Below, piece by piece: positions 32,758 to 43,489 of a stretch of 64,000 nt of DNA. This DNA is from CAXTKD01 sp964244885. GTDB taxonomy: Bacteria > Pseudomonadota > Alphaproteobacteria > Sphingomonadales > Sphingomonadaceae. Location: NCBI GenBank assembly GCA_964244885.1, contig CAXTKD010000009.1, forward strand, positions 58,244 to 122,243, in the 5' to 3' direction. A program made the translations under genes and the position numbers. The notes below the pieces were generated by a model that made no database searches, was not told the DNA's origin, and saw only the letters and a list, made by a program, of their open reading frames with translations. Every line of letters starts with the position of its first letter. The first letter of the stretch is position 1.

Positions 32758-33801
32758 ATGCGCCGCATAATATTTATCATTATCATCGGGATTTTGCTGC
32801 TGGCGGGCGCGGGCTACGGTTTCTGGTGGCTGAAGACGGGCCGCTACATCGAGTCGACCGACAATGCCTACGTCGAGGCCGACATCGCGGTGATCTCGCC
32901 GCGTGTGGCGGGCTATGTCGCGAAGATCGAGGTCGACGACAACCAGGCCGTCAGCGCCGGACAGACGCTTTTGACGATCGAGGACACCGACTATCGCGCC
33001 AAGGTGTCGCGCGCGCAGGCGATGCTGGCGCGCAGCCGCGCCGGCATCGGCAGCGCCGCGGCGATGGAGCGTACCCAAACCTCGGCTATCGCCCAGGCGG
33101 AAGCCGCGCTGGCCGCCGCGAAGGCGGAGGCGGCGCGCGCCGAGGCCGACCGCAAGCGCTATGCCGCGCTCGCCGACCAGCGCTACATCTCCCGCCAGCG
33201 GATCGGGGTGGTCGATGCCGAGGCGGCGAGCCGCCGGGCCGACGTGGCCCGCGCCGAGGCGGCGGTGGCGGCGGCGCGATCGCAGCGGAACGGCGCCACC
33301 AGCGCGCAAGGGTCGGCGAGCGCCGAGCGTGGCGCCGCTCTCGCCGATCTCCAGAGCGCGAAATTCGATCTCGACAACACCCGGCTGACCGCCCCGATCG
33401 ATGGCGTGGTCGGCAACCGCACCGTGCGGGTCGGGCAATATGTCCGCGCCGGGCAGCAGCTGATGGTCGTGGTGCCGGTCAGCCAAGCCTATGTCATCGC
33501 CAATTTCAAGGAAACGCAGGTGGCCCGGATGCGGCCCGGCCAGCCGGTGACCCTCGAGGCCGACGCTTATCCGGACATCGCCCTGAAGGGCCGGATCGCC
33601 AGCCTGTCTCCGGCGGCCGGCTCGCGCTTCTCGATGTTGCCGCCGGAGAATGCGACGGGCAATTTCACCAAGATCGTCCAGCGCGTACCGGTGAAGGTGA
33701 CGATCGACCGGCCGCTGCCCGACGGCGTGCGGCTGGCGCCCGGAATGTCCGTCGAGGCGTCGGTCGACATTCGATCGGAGCCGGATGGCAAGCGCCGCTG
33801 A
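32758..33801 (+). CDS. EmrA-type membrane fusion protein
   Basis: 347 residues. One N-terminal membrane helix (IIFIIIIGILLLAGAGYGFW) anchors a periplasmic adaptor. The biotinyl/lipoyl half-motifs IESTDNAYVEADIAVISPRV and LDNTRLTAPIDGVVGNRTV flank a long Ala/Arg/Glu coiled-coil hairpin. With the adjacent EmrB-like pump it would link the inner membrane to an outer-membrane channel; no TolC-like gene is nearby. The ATG has GGGG before it. The 3' end overlaps emrB by 17 bases. The drug or metabolite exported is unknown. Confidence 0.9.
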   Translation: MRRIIFIIIIGILLLAGAGYGFWWLKTGRYIESTDNAYVEADIAVISPRVAGYVAKIEVDDNQAVSAGQTLLTIEDTDYRAKVSRAQAMLARSRAGIGSAAAMERTQTSAIAQAEAALAAAKAEAARAEADRKRYAALADQRYISRQRIGVVDAEAASRRADVARAEAAVAAARSQRNGATSAQGSASAERGAALADLQSAKFDLDNTRLTAPIDGVVGNRTVRVGQYVRAGQQLMVVVPVSQAYVIANFKETQVARMRPGQPVTLEADAYPDIALKGRIASLSPAAGSRFSMLPPENATGNFTKIVQRVPVKVTIDRPLPDGVRLAPGMSVEASVDIRSEPDGKRR

Positions 33802-35353
33802 GCCGAACGCGACCGCCGCGCCGACCGCAGGAAAGCTGGTCGGCTTCCTTCTCATGGCGGTCGGCATGTTCATGGCGATCCTCGACATCCAGATCGTCGC
33901 GGCGAGCCTGCAGCAGGTGCAGGCCGGCCTGTCGGCGAGCGCCGACGAGATCGTCTGGGTCCAGACCAGCTACCTCGTCGCCGAAGTCGTGATGATCCCG
34001 CTGTCGGCCTTCCTCGGCCGGGCGCTGTCGGTGAAGGGGCTGTTCGTCATCTCCTGCGCCGGATTCACGGCGGCGAGCTTCCTGTGCTCGACCGCGACCT
34101 CGATCGAGGCGATGATCGTCTATCGCGCGATCCAGGGCTTCATCGGCGGCGCGATGATCCCGACGGTCTACGCCGCGTCGTTCATGATGTTCGGGCGCGA
34201 GCGGTCGGGCAAGGCGCTGGTCGGGCTCGGCATGATCGTGACGATGGCGCCGACTCTGGGCCCGACGCTCGGCGGCTGGCTGACCGACAACCTGTCGTGG
34301 CACTGGCTGTTCCTGGTCAACATCGTGCCGGGCGTTCTGATCACCTTCGGCGTGTGGGCGCTGGTCGACCTCGACAAGCCGAACCTCGCCTTGCTGAAGC
34401 GGCTGGATGTTTTTGGCCTGGTGCTGATGGCGCTGTTCTTCGGCGGCCTGGAATATGTGCTGGAGGAAGGCCCGCGCCGCGACTGGCTGGACGACCCGAC
34501 GGTGCTCTGGTGGACGGTGGCGGCGATCGTCGGCTGCGTCGGCTTCTTCTGGCGAACCGCGACCGCCGAGGAGCCGATCGTCCGGTTGAAGCCGTTTTCC
34601 TCGTTCAACTTCGCGGCGGGAACGGTGCTGGGCGCGGTGCTCGGCATCGGGCTCTATGGGCTGGTCTATATCTACCCGCTCTATCTTTCGCGCGTCGCGG
34701 GCCTTTCGAGCAGCCAGATCGGGACGACGCTGGCGGTGACGGGCATTTTCATGATGGCCACGGCGCCGGTCGCCGGCTTCATGGTGCGGAAGGTCGACCC
34801 GCGGAAAATGCTGTGCTTCGGTTTCCTGACGATGGCGCTTTCCGCCTGGCTGACGACGGGCCTCACCGATGAATGGCGGTTCGCGCAGCTGTTCTGGCCG
34901 CAGGTCTTGCGCGGCATCGGAATCATCGTGTGCATCATCTCGACGAGCAACGCCGCGTTCGCGACCCTGCCGCCCGAGGAGCTGAAGGACGCGCCCGGCC
35001 TGTTCACGCTGATGCGCAATCTGGGCGGGGCATTCGGGCTCGCGATGATCAACACCATCCTGCTGTGGCGCTACAACCTGCACTGGGGACGGCTGGGCGA
35101 GGCGATCAATCCGGGGCGGGTGGAGGTGCAGGCGCGGCTGAGCCAGCTTTCGGACCTGGCGGCGACGCATGGCTCGGCGGACCCCGACGCCAGCGCGGTG
35201 CGCCAGATCGCCGCGCAGGTCGGCAAGCAGGCGCTGGTGATGAGCTACGCGGACTGCTTCACCGTCCTGACGGTGCTGTTCGCGGTGGTGGCGCCGATCC
35301 CGCTCGCGCTCAGGCGGCCCGCGGTGATGGGCGACGCGCCGCCGTCGCATTGA
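33785..35353 (+). CDS. EmrB/QacA-family (DHA2) drug:H+ antiporter
   Basis: 522 residues with about 14 hydrophobic helices, the DHA2 count. Helix 1 carries FLLMAVGMFMAILDIQIVAA (the DHA2 LDxTIVNVA-like motif as LDIQIVAA), then VWVQTSYLVAEVVMIPLSAF, GRALSVKGLF, and motif C-like GPTLGGWLTDNLSWHWLF. It should use the proton gradient to expel hydrophobic compounds together with the EmrA-type partner. The start is inside the emrA 3' end in another frame, so expression is coupled. No dedicated regulator gene is adjacent. Confidence 0.92.
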   Translation: MASAAEPNATAAPTAGKLVGFLLMAVGMFMAILDIQIVAASLQQVQAGLSASADEIVWVQTSYLVAEVVMIPLSAFLGRALSVKGLFVISCAGFTAASFLCSTATSIEAMIVYRAIQGFIGGAMIPTVYAASFMMFGRERSGKALVGLGMIVTMAPTLGPTLGGWLTDNLSWHWLFLVNIVPGVLITFGVWALVDLDKPNLALLKRLDVFGLVLMALFFGGLEYVLEEGPRRDWLDDPTVLWWTVAAIVGCVGFFWRTATAEEPIVRLKPFSSFNFAAGTVLGAVLGIGLYGLVYIYPLYLSRVAGLSSSQIGTTLAVTGIFMMATAPVAGFMVRKVDPRKMLCFGFLTMALSAWLTTGLTDEWRFAQLFWPQVLRGIGIIVCIISTSNAAFATLPPEELKDAPGLFTLMRNLGGAFGLAMINTILLWRYNLHWGRLGEAINPGRVEVQARLSQLSDLAATHGSADPDASAVRQIAAQVGKQALVMSYADCFTVLTVLFAVVAPIPLALRRPAVMGDAPPSH

Positions 35354-35413
35354 GATGATTGCCGCGCACCGCCGCCGCAGCTAGCCTTCGGCCAACGACA
35401 GGGAGAACTCGAC

Positions 35414-36808
35414 ATGATCCGCACCACGCTCGCGCTGCTCGCCGCCACCACGCTGACCGGCGCCGCGCCCGCGCCGTCCCCGCAGTGGCACGACAAGGCG
35501 CTCGCGATGTTCAAGGCGTCGATCGAGATCCCCACCGTCCTCGGACGCGGCAAGGGCCCCGAGATCGCCCGCTATTTCGCCGATCAGTACAAGGCCGCCG
35601 GATGGGCGGAGAGCGATATCCATGTCCTGCCCTATGACCAGACGGCGGCGCTGGTCGTGCGCTGGCCGGCGGCGGGGAAGGCGAAGGCCAAGCCGATCCT
35701 GCTGATGGGCCACATGGACGTGGTCGAGGCCAAGCGCGAGGATTCGACCAACGACCCGTTCGTCTTCCTCGAGAAGGACGGCTATTATTACGGGCGCGGC
35801 ACGCTCGACATGAAGAGCGGGCTGGTCGGCGTCACGACGGCGCTGCTGCGGCTGAAGGCCGAAGGCTTCAGGCCGACGCGCGACATCGTCGTGCTGTTCA
35901 CCGGCGACGAGGAAACCAACGGCAAGGGCGCCGAGCTGGGCGCGACCGAGTGGCGCAAGTGGACCGACGCCGAGTTCGCGCTCAACGCCGACGGTGGTGG
36001 CGGCGGCTACGGCCCCGACGGCAAGCCGATCGGAGCGACGCTGCAGACCGCCGAGAAGACCTTCGCCAACTACACCTTCACAGTGCGCAACAAGGGCGGG
36101 CATTCGTCCCGGCCGCGCCCCGACAACGCGATCTACCAGCTCGCCGGGGCGCTCAAGCGGCTGGAGGCCTATCGCTTCGAGCCGGCGCTCAACGAGACGA
36201 CGCGCGCCTATTTCTCGGTGCGCGAGAAGGGCGAGCCGGGGCCGCTTGGCGACGCGATGCGCGCCTGGCTGAAGAACCCGAGCGACGGCAAGGCCGCCGA
36301 CTTCATCGAGGCGAGCCCGATCGAGGTCGGCCTGACGCGGACGCGCTGCGTCGCGACGCGGCTGTTCGGCGGCCACGCCGACAACGCGCTGCCGCAGCTC
36401 GCTACGGCCAACATCAACTGCCGCATCCTGCCGGGCATCGATCCGAACGCGGTACGGGGCGAGCTGGAAAAGGTCGCGGGCGACACGAATGTCGTGGTGA
36501 CGCGGAACGACAACTACGTGGCGAGCCTCGCCTCGCCGCTGCGGCCCGATGTCACCGCCGCCTATACCGAGGCGGTCCACCGGCTTCATACGGGCGCTCC
36601 CATCATTCCCGAGATGTCGACCGGCGCGAGCGACGCGCGGCCCTTCCGCGTGTCGGGAATTCCCGTCTACGGCGTCGGCGGCGTCTGGGTCTCGATCCCC
36701 GAGGACGAGCGCGCGCACGGGCGGGACGAGCGCATCCCGGTCAGGTCGCTCGACGAGAATGTCGAGCATTGGCACTACATGATTCAAAAGCTGGCGGGCG
36801 GAAAATAG
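35414..36808 (+). CDS. Exported M20-family metallopeptidase
   Basis: 464 residues starting with a signal peptide (MIRTTLALLAATTLTGAAPA). The di-zinc site is visible: LLMGHMDVVEA (His), GRGTLDMKSGLVG (bridging Asp), TGDEETNGKGA (catalytic Glu-Glu), and the dimerisation insert with NKGGHSSRP. The family includes carboxypeptidases and dipeptidases; a periplasmic peptide-trimming role is likely. GGGAG lies before the ATG. A hairpin and direct repeats follow at 36808-36848, before mdh. Confidence 0.9.
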   Translation: MIRTTLALLAATTLTGAAPAPSPQWHDKALAMFKASIEIPTVLGRGKGPEIARYFADQYKAAGWAESDIHVLPYDQTAALVVRWPAAGKAKAKPILLMGHMDVVEAKREDSTNDPFVFLEKDGYYYGRGTLDMKSGLVGVTTALLRLKAEGFRPTRDIVVLFTGDEETNGKGAELGATEWRKWTDAEFALNADGGGGGYGPDGKPIGATLQTAEKTFANYTFTVRNKGGHSSRPRPDNAIYQLAGALKRLEAYRFEPALNETTRAYFSVREKGEPGPLGDAMRAWLKNPSDGKAADFIEASPIEVGLTRTRCVATRLFGGHADNALPQLATANINCRILPGIDPNAVRGELEKVAGDTNVVVTRNDNYVASLASPLRPDVTAAYTEAVHRLHTGAPIIPEMSTGASDARPFRVSGIPVYGVGGVWVSIPEDERAHGRDERIPVRSLDENVEHWHYMIQKLAGGK

Positions 36809-36848
36809 CAACAATTGCCGCGTCCGCAGTTGCCGGACGCAACAATTG
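36808..36848. repeat. Direct repeats flanking a hairpin upstream of mdh
   Basis: GCAACAATTG occurs at 36808-36817 and 36839-36848, flanking a 7-bp stem GCGTCCG/CGGACGC (36820-36826 and 36834-36840, loop of seven). It lies directly after the peptidase stop and 84 bases before the mdh GTG. It could be a regulator site for the TCA operon or a partial terminator; the T-run (TTTT, 36850-36853) is not flush with the stem. Confidence 0.45.
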
Positions 36849-36931
36849 GTTTTAAGCGGACCCCCGAAATCGACAGGCCGCGCGCCATCGCGTTCCGGCC
36901 TTTCCGCTCTTGGCGAAAAAAGGGGTCTCCC

Positions 36932-37894
36932 GTGGCTCGGAAGAAGATCGCGCTCATCGGCGCTGGCAACATCGGCGGAACGCTTGCCCATCTGGCGGCG
37001 ATCAAGGAGCTGGGCGACATCGTCCTGTTCGACGTGGTGGAGGGCGTGCCGCAGGGCAAGGCGCTCGACCTGAGCCAGTGCGGCCCGGTCGAGGGCTTCG
37101 ACGCGAAGATCACCGGTTCGAACGACTATGCCGACATCGCGGGCGCCGACGTCATCATCGTCACCGCGGGCGTCGCGCGGAAGCCCGGCATGAGCCGCGA
37201 CGACCTGCTCGGCATCAACCTGAAGGTGATGAAGGCGGTGGGCGAGGGCATCAAGGCCAACGCGCCGAACGCCTTCGTGATCTGCATCACCAACCCGCTG
37301 GACGCGATGGTGTGGGCGCTGCGCGAGTTCTCAGGCCTGCCGCACCACATGGTGGTCGGCATGGCGGGCGTGCTGGACTCGGCGCGGTTCAGCCACTTCA
37401 TCGCCGAGGAATTCCAGGTTTCGGCGCGCGACGTCACGACCTTCGTGCTTGGCGGCCACGGCGACACGATGGTTCCGGTGGTGCAGTATTCGACCGTCGC
37501 GGGCATTCCGGTGCCCGACCTCATCAAGCAGGGCCGCTCGACCAAGGAGCGCATCGACGCGATCGTCAAGCGGACGCGCGGCGGCGGCGGCGAGATCGTC
37601 GCGCTGCTGAAGACGGGCTCGGCCTATTATGCGCCGGCGACGAGCGGCATCGCGATGGCCGAGGCTTATCTCAGCGACCAGAAGCGCCTGCTGCCGTGCG
37701 CCGCCTTCGTCGAGGGCAAGTACGGGCTCGATGGGCTCTATGTCGGCGTGCCGGTCGTCATCGGCGCCGGCGGCGTCGAGCAGATCGTCGAGATCGCGCT
37801 CGATGACGAGGCGAAGTCCAACCTTCAGGTCTCGGTCGATGCGGTGAAGGAATTGCTCGACGCCTGCCGCGCCATCGACGGCTCGCTCGCCTAA
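36932..37894 (+). CDS. mdh: Malate dehydrogenase
   Basis: 320 residues. Lactate-dehydrogenase-like malate dehydrogenase oxidising malate to oxaloacetate with NAD. Shown by IALIGAGNIGGTLAHLAA, TAGVARKPGMSRDDLL with substrate-binding arginines, ITNPLDAMVW, and the catalytic His in GGHGDTMVP. The start is GTG 36932 with AGGGG ahead. It opens the TCA operon: sucC follows after 11 bases. The arrangement mdh-sucCD-sucAB-lpd is common in alphaproteobacteria. Confidence 0.97.
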   Translation: MARKKIALIGAGNIGGTLAHLAAIKELGDIVLFDVVEGVPQGKALDLSQCGPVEGFDAKITGSNDYADIAGADVIIVTAGVARKPGMSRDDLLGINLKVMKAVGEGIKANAPNAFVICITNPLDAMVWALREFSGLPHHMVVGMAGVLDSARFSHFIAEEFQVSARDVTTFVLGGHGDTMVPVVQYSTVAGIPVPDLIKQGRSTKERIDAIVKRTRGGGGEIVALLKTGSAYYAPATSGIAMAEAYLSDQKRLLPCAAFVEGKYGLDGLYVGVPVVIGAGGVEQIVEIALDDEAKSNLQVSVDAVKELLDACRAIDGSLA

Positions 37895-37905
37895 AAGGAT
37901 CAGCG

Positions 37906-39105
<1,200 letters not shown>

Positions 39106-39134
39106 TATCGCAGCGGCTACCGGAGGACGACGCG

Positions 39135-39611
39135 ATGGCTGAACGCGGACATTTGCTTGGGCGGCACCAACCGTCGGCGACTTATGGGCAGGATTATGCC
39201 GCCTGGGTGTCCGAACAGGTCATGCTGCTCCGCGCGGGCCGCACTGACGAGCTGGACGTCGCCAATCTGGCGGAAGAGGTCGGAGATTTGGGAAAGAGCG
39301 ACTATCGCGGCTTGGTATCGGCCATCCGCACGATCCTCATCCACATGTTGAAGTGGGATCATCAAGCGGAGCGTCGCTCAAGATCTTGGACGGCGTCGAT
39401 CTACGAAAACCGAGATGTGGTGGCCGAGGAGTTGGAAGCGAGCCCAAGCTATCGCACCAGGCTGGAAGAGGCTGTAGCCACGGCTTACCGCCGAGCGCGC
39501 CGCCGTGCGGCGGCCGAAACCGACCTTCCGCTCCAGACTTTCCCCGAAACCTGCCCCTACGACTGGGACGAGATCACTTCGCGCGAGCACCCGCTCGACG
39601 GCGAGGCGTAG
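39135..39611 (+). CDS. DUF29-family protein inserted between sucC and sucD
   Basis: 158 residues with the DUF29 pattern: YGQDYAAWVSEQVMLLRAG, LDVANLAEEVGDLGKSDYRG, then an IRTILIHMLKWDHQ helix and a C-terminal FPETCPYDWDEI. DUF29 proteins are common in cyanobacteria and some proteobacteria, with no firm function. It has its own GGAGG ribosome site, is in the operon direction, and leaves 29 and 21 bases to its neighbours. Base composition is lower in GC than the flanking suc genes, consistent with later arrival. Confidence 0.82.
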   Translation: MAERGHLLGRHQPSATYGQDYAAWVSEQVMLLRAGRTDELDVANLAEEVGDLGKSDYRGLVSAIRTILIHMLKWDHQAERRSRSWTASIYENRDVVAEELEASPSYRTRLEEAVATAYRRARRRAAAETDLPLQTFPETCPYDWDEITSREHPLDGEA

Positions 39612-39632
39612 ACGCATCCGAACGGAGACTGA

Positions 39633-40517
39633 ATGTCCATCCTCATCGACAAGAACACCAAGGTCATCACGCAGGGCTTTACCGGCAAGACCGGCAGCTT
39701 CCATGCCGAGGCGTCGATCGCCTATGGCACGCAGATGGTCGGCGGCACCGCGCCGGGGAAGGGTGGGCAGACGCACCTGGGGCTGCCGGTGTTCGACACC
39801 GTGCTTGAGGCGAAGGCAGCGACCGGCGCGGACGCCAGCGTGGTGTTCGTGCCGCCGCCGGGTGCAGCGGACGCGATCCTGGAGGCGATCGACGCGGAGA
39901 TCCCCCTGATTATCTGCATCACCGAGGGCATTCCGGTCCTCGACATGATCCCGGTGAAGCGCGCGCTGACGGGCTCCAAGTCGCGGCTGATCGGGCCGAA
40001 CTGCCCCGGCGTGCTGACCCCGAACGAATGCCGGATCGGCATCATGCCGGGCAACATCTTCAAGAAGGGCTCGGTCGGCGTCGTGTCGCGCTCCGGCACG
40101 CTGACCTATGAGGCGGTCCATCAGACGACGATGGCGGGCCTCGGCCAGACCACCGCGGTCGGCATCGGCGGCGATCCGGTCAACGGCACAAACTTCATCG
40201 ACATGCTGGAGCTGTTCCTGGCGGACGACGAGACCAAGTCGATCATCATGATCGGCGAGATCGGCGGCTCGGCCGAGGAAGAGGCGGCGCAGTTCCTGAT
40301 CGACGAAGCGAAGCGCGGGCGCAGCAAGCCGATGGTCGGCTTCATCGCCGGGCTCACGGCCCCTCCGGGCCGCCGAATGGGCCATGCCGGGGCGATCGTC
40401 TCCGGCGGCAAGGGCGGCGCCGAGGACAAGATCGAGGCGATGACGCGCGCCGGCATCCGCGTGTCGGCCAGCCCGAGCGCGCTCGGCACGACGTTGGTCG
40501 AGGTGCTCAAGGGTTAA
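39633..40517 (+). CDS. sucD: Succinyl-CoA synthetase alpha subunit
   Basis: 294 residues. CoA-binding Rossmann domain (GFTGKTGSFHAEASIAYGTQ, VFVPPPGAADAI) and the phospho-histidine loop GRRMGHAGAIVSGGKGGAED. With SucC it forms the substrate-level phosphorylation step of the TCA cycle. Its separation from sucC by one accessory gene is unusual, but the frame and motifs are intact. GGAG precedes the ATG at a normal distance. Confidence 0.97.
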   Translation: MSILIDKNTKVITQGFTGKTGSFHAEASIAYGTQMVGGTAPGKGGQTHLGLPVFDTVLEAKAATGADASVVFVPPPGAADAILEAIDAEIPLIICITEGIPVLDMIPVKRALTGSKSRLIGPNCPGVLTPNECRIGIMPGNIFKKGSVGVVSRSGTLTYEAVHQTTMAGLGQTTAVGIGGDPVNGTNFIDMLELFLADDETKSIIMIGEIGGSAEEEAAQFLIDEAKRGRSKPMVGFIAGLTAPPGRRMGHAGAIVSGGKGGAEDKIEAMTRAGIRVSASPSALGTTLVEVLKG

Positions 40518-40570
40518 CGGTGGCGGCTATGTTCCCTATCTGTTAACCACGCCGCGTTAAGGACCGGACC

Positions 40571-43471
40571 ATGGGTTTCGAAGGCGATCTTCCGCAGGGC
40601 ATCGAGGGCGTCGGGCCGTCGTTCGTCGAAGCGCTCTATCAGCGCTACGTCGCCGATCCGTCGTCGGTCGACGAGAGCTTCCGCCGCTATTTCGAGAGCG
40701 TCGAGCGCACCGTCGCCAGCGGCCCTTCGTGGCAGAAGCCGAACTGGCCGCCGACCGCCACCGATGAACTGACCGCCGCGCTCGACCCGACTCAGATGTC
40801 GATCGAGCCTAAGGCGGAGAAGAAGGGCCGCGAGGCGGCCGCAACCGCTCCCGCCGCCCCGGCCACCTCGTCGGCGGCTGACATCGAGCAGGCGGCGCGC
40901 GATTCGATCCGCGCGATGATGCTGATCCGCACCTACCGGGTGCGCGGCCATCTTGCCGCCAACCTCGACCCGCTCGGGTTGGCGCAGCGCGAGGCACCGG
41001 CCGACCTGTCGCCGGAGTGGCATGGCTTCAAGCCCGACGAGCTCGACCGGCCGGTCTATCTCTGCGGCTTCCTCGGCCTGCAGATGGCGAGCATCAACGA
41101 GATCGTCTCGATCCTGCGCGCCAACTACTGCGGCAACGTCGGCGCCGAGTACATGCACATCAACGACGTCGAGGAGCGCCGCTTCATCCAGGACCGGATG
41201 GAAGGCCGCGACAAGGAAATCACCTTCACGCCCGAGGGCAAGAAGGCGATCCTGAGCAAGGTCATCGAGGCCGAGCAGTTCGAGAAGTTCCTGGGCCGCA
41301 AGTATGTCGGCACCAAGCGCTTCGGGCTCGACGGCGGCGAGAGCATGATCCCGGCGCTGGAAAGCGTCATCAAATACGGCGGGCAGACCGGCGTGCGCGA
41401 GCTGGTGTTCGGCATGTCGCACCGCGGCCGGCTGAACGTGCTGACCAACGTCATGGCGAAGCCGTTCAAGGTGCTGTTCCACGAGTTCGCCGGCGGTTCG
41501 AACACGCCGGAGGACGTCGGCGGCTCGGGCGACGTCAAGTACCACCTCGGCACCTCCACCGACCGCGAGTTCGACGGCATCTCGGTCCATATGTCGCTGG
41601 CGCCCAACCCGTCGCACCTCGAGACGGTCGATGCGATCGTCCTCGGCAAGACCCGCGCCATCCAGACGCATCGGGGCGACCGCGACCGCAGCGTGGTGCT
41701 GCCGGTGCTGCTGCATGGCGACGCCGCTTTCGCCGGCCAGGGCATCGTCATGGAATGCTTCGGCTTCTCCGGGCTGAAGGGGTACAATACCGGCGGCACG
41801 ATCCATTATGTGATCAACAACCAGGTCGGCTTCACGACCAGCCCGCAGTTCGCGCGCTCCTCGCCCTATCCGTCGGACGTCGCGAAAATGGTTCAGGCGC
41901 CGATCTTCCACGTCAACGGCGACGACCCCGAGGCGGTGACCTTCGTCACCAAGCTCGCCACCGAGTTCCGCCAGACGTTCAAGCGCGATGTCGTGATCGA
42001 CATGTGGTGCTATCGCCGTTTCGGCCACAACGAGTCCGACGAGCCGAGCTTCACGCAGCCGCTGATGTACGCCGAAATCCGCCGGCACCCGCCGGTCAGC
42101 GAGGTCTACGGCGAGCGGCTGAAGCGCGAGGGCGTGGTCGACGACGCCTGGATCAAGGGCACGATCGACGCCTTCGTGGCGAAGCTGGAAGCCGATTTCG
42201 AGGCCGCGGCATCGTACAAGGCGAACAAGGCGGACTGGTTCGAAGGCCGCTGGTCGGGGCTCGGCAAGCCCGCGGATCCCGTCACCGCGGCGCGTTCGGG
42301 CGATACCGGAGTCTCGCCCGACCGGCTGAACGAGGTCGCCAAGGCGATCACGACGGTGCCGGAAGGCTTCAACATTCACAAGACCTTGGCGCGTATCATT
42401 GAAGCGAAGTCCGAGGCTCTGAAAACCGGCGAGGGCATCGACTGGGCGACCGCCGAGGCGCTGGCGTTCGGCACGTTGCTGACCGAGGGCTATGGCGTCC
42501 GTCTTTCGGGACAGGATTCGGGGCGCGGCACGTTCAGCCAGCGCCATGCCGTCTGGCTCAACCAGACGACGGGCGACAAGTTCATTCCGCTGACCACCGT
42601 GGCGCCGGGCTTCGAAGTGCTCGACAGCCCGCTGTCAGAATACGGCGTGCTCGGCTTCGAGTACGGCTATGCATCGGCCGAGCCCAAGACGCTTGTGATG
42701 TGGGAGGCGCAGTTCGGCGACTTCGCCAACGGCGCGCAGATCGTCATCGACCAGTATATCGCGAGCGGCGAGATCAAGTGGCTGCGCGCCAACGGGCTCG
42801 TCATGCTGCTGCCGCACGGCTACGAAGGGCAGGGGCCGGAGCACAGCTCGGCGCGGCTCGAGCGCTACCTTCAGCTCTGCGCCGAGGACAATCTCCAGGT
42901 CGCGAACTGCACGACGCCGGCGAACTATTTCCACATCCTGCGGCGCCAGATGGTCCGGCCGTTCCGCAAGCCCCTGATCATGATGACGCCGAAGTCGCTG
43001 CTGCGCCACAAGCGCGCGGTGTCGCGGATCGGCGACATGGGCGTCGACAGCCATTTCCACCGCGTTCTGCCCGACGACGCGCAGCTTCCGGCCGAGGCGG
43101 TGAAGCGCGTCGTGCTGTGCAGCGGCAAGGTCTATTACGACCTGTTCGAGGCGCGCGAGGCGGCGGGCCGCAACGATGTCGCCATCGTCCGCGTCGAGCA
43201 GATCTACCCGTTCCCGGGCGACGCCATCGAGCGCGAGCTTCGAAAATATCCGAACCTCGAAAGCGTCGCGTGGGCGCAGGAAGAGCCGAAGAACGCCGGC
43301 GCCTGGTTCTTCGTCGAGCCGCTGATCGAGGACGTGCTCGCCGACCTGGGCGGCAAGGCCGGCCGCGCGAGCTATGCCGGGCGGGCGGCGGCTGCGGCGA
43401 CCGCCACCGGCCTCGCCAAGCGCCACGCGGCCGAGCAGGCCAAGCTTATTTCAGAGGCGCTCGGCGCCTAG
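40571..43471 (+). CDS. sucA: 2-oxoglutarate dehydrogenase E1
   Basis: 966 residues, within the usual range for E1o, which decarboxylates 2-oxoglutarate with thiamine diphosphate and passes the succinyl group to SucB. The N-terminal FVEALYQRYVADPSSVDESF segment is the E2-binding arm; FGMSHRGRLNVL and the TPP-binding GDAAFAGQGIVMECFGFS followed by INNQVGFTT are clear. The C-terminal transketolase-like domain is complete. The gap to sucD is 53 bases. A weak AAGGA ribosome site lies before the ATG. Confidence 0.97.
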   Translation: MGFEGDLPQGIEGVGPSFVEALYQRYVADPSSVDESFRRYFESVERTVASGPSWQKPNWPPTATDELTAALDPTQMSIEPKAEKKGREAAATAPAAPATSSAADIEQAARDSIRAMMLIRTYRVRGHLAANLDPLGLAQREAPADLSPEWHGFKPDELDRPVYLCGFLGLQMASINEIVSILRANYCGNVGAEYMHINDVEERRFIQDRMEGRDKEITFTPEGKKAILSKVIEAEQFEKFLGRKYVGTKRFGLDGGESMIPALESVIKYGGQTGVRELVFGMSHRGRLNVLTNVMAKPFKVLFHEFAGGSNTPEDVGGSGDVKYHLGTSTDREFDGISVHMSLAPNPSHLETVDAIVLGKTRAIQTHRGDRDRSVVLPVLLHGDAAFAGQGIVMECFGFSGLKGYNTGGTIHYVINNQVGFTTSPQFARSSPYPSDVAKMVQAPIFHVNGDDPEAVTFVTKLATEFRQTFKRDVVIDMWCYRRFGHNESDEPSFTQPLMYAEIRRHPPVSEVYGERLKREGVVDDAWIKGTIDAFVAKLEADFEAAASYKANKADWFEGRWSGLGKPADPVTAARSGDTGVSPDRLNEVAKAITTVPEGFNIHKTLARIIEAKSEALKTGEGIDWATAEALAFGTLLTEGYGVRLSGQDSGRGTFSQRHAVWLNQTTGDKFIPLTTVAPGFEVLDSPLSEYGVLGFEYGYASAEPKTLVMWEAQFGDFANGAQIVIDQYIASGEIKWLRANGLVMLLPHGYEGQGPEHSSARLERYLQLCAEDNLQVANCTTPANYFHILRRQMVRPFRKPLIMMTPKSLLRHKRAVSRIGDMGVDSHFHRVLPDDAQLPAEAVKRVVLCSGKVYYDLFEAREAAGRNDVAIVRVEQIYPFPGDAIERELRKYPNLESVAWAQEEPKNAGAWFFVEPLIEDVLADLGGKAGRASYAGRAAAAATATGLAKRHAAEQAKLISEALGA

Positions 43472-43489
43472 AATTTTCGAAGGACAGAC

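Noticed and set aside
33665..35350. Minus-strand frame opposite the EmrB-type pump
   Set aside because: His/Arg/Gln-rich nonsense composition; the plus strand encodes an unmistakable 14-helix transporter.
35381..36991. Minus-strand frame opposite the M20 peptidase
   Set aside because: Shadow of a strongly biased coding frame; no recognisable domain, and it would collide with mdh control sequences.
40518..40570. CtrA-type site before sucA
   Set aside because: Two TTAA tetramers are present, but they are separated by ten bases rather than seven.
40514..42547. Long minus-strand frame opposite sucA
   Set aside because: Antisense shadow of the GC-rich sucA coding frame; composition artefact with no motif or ribosome site.
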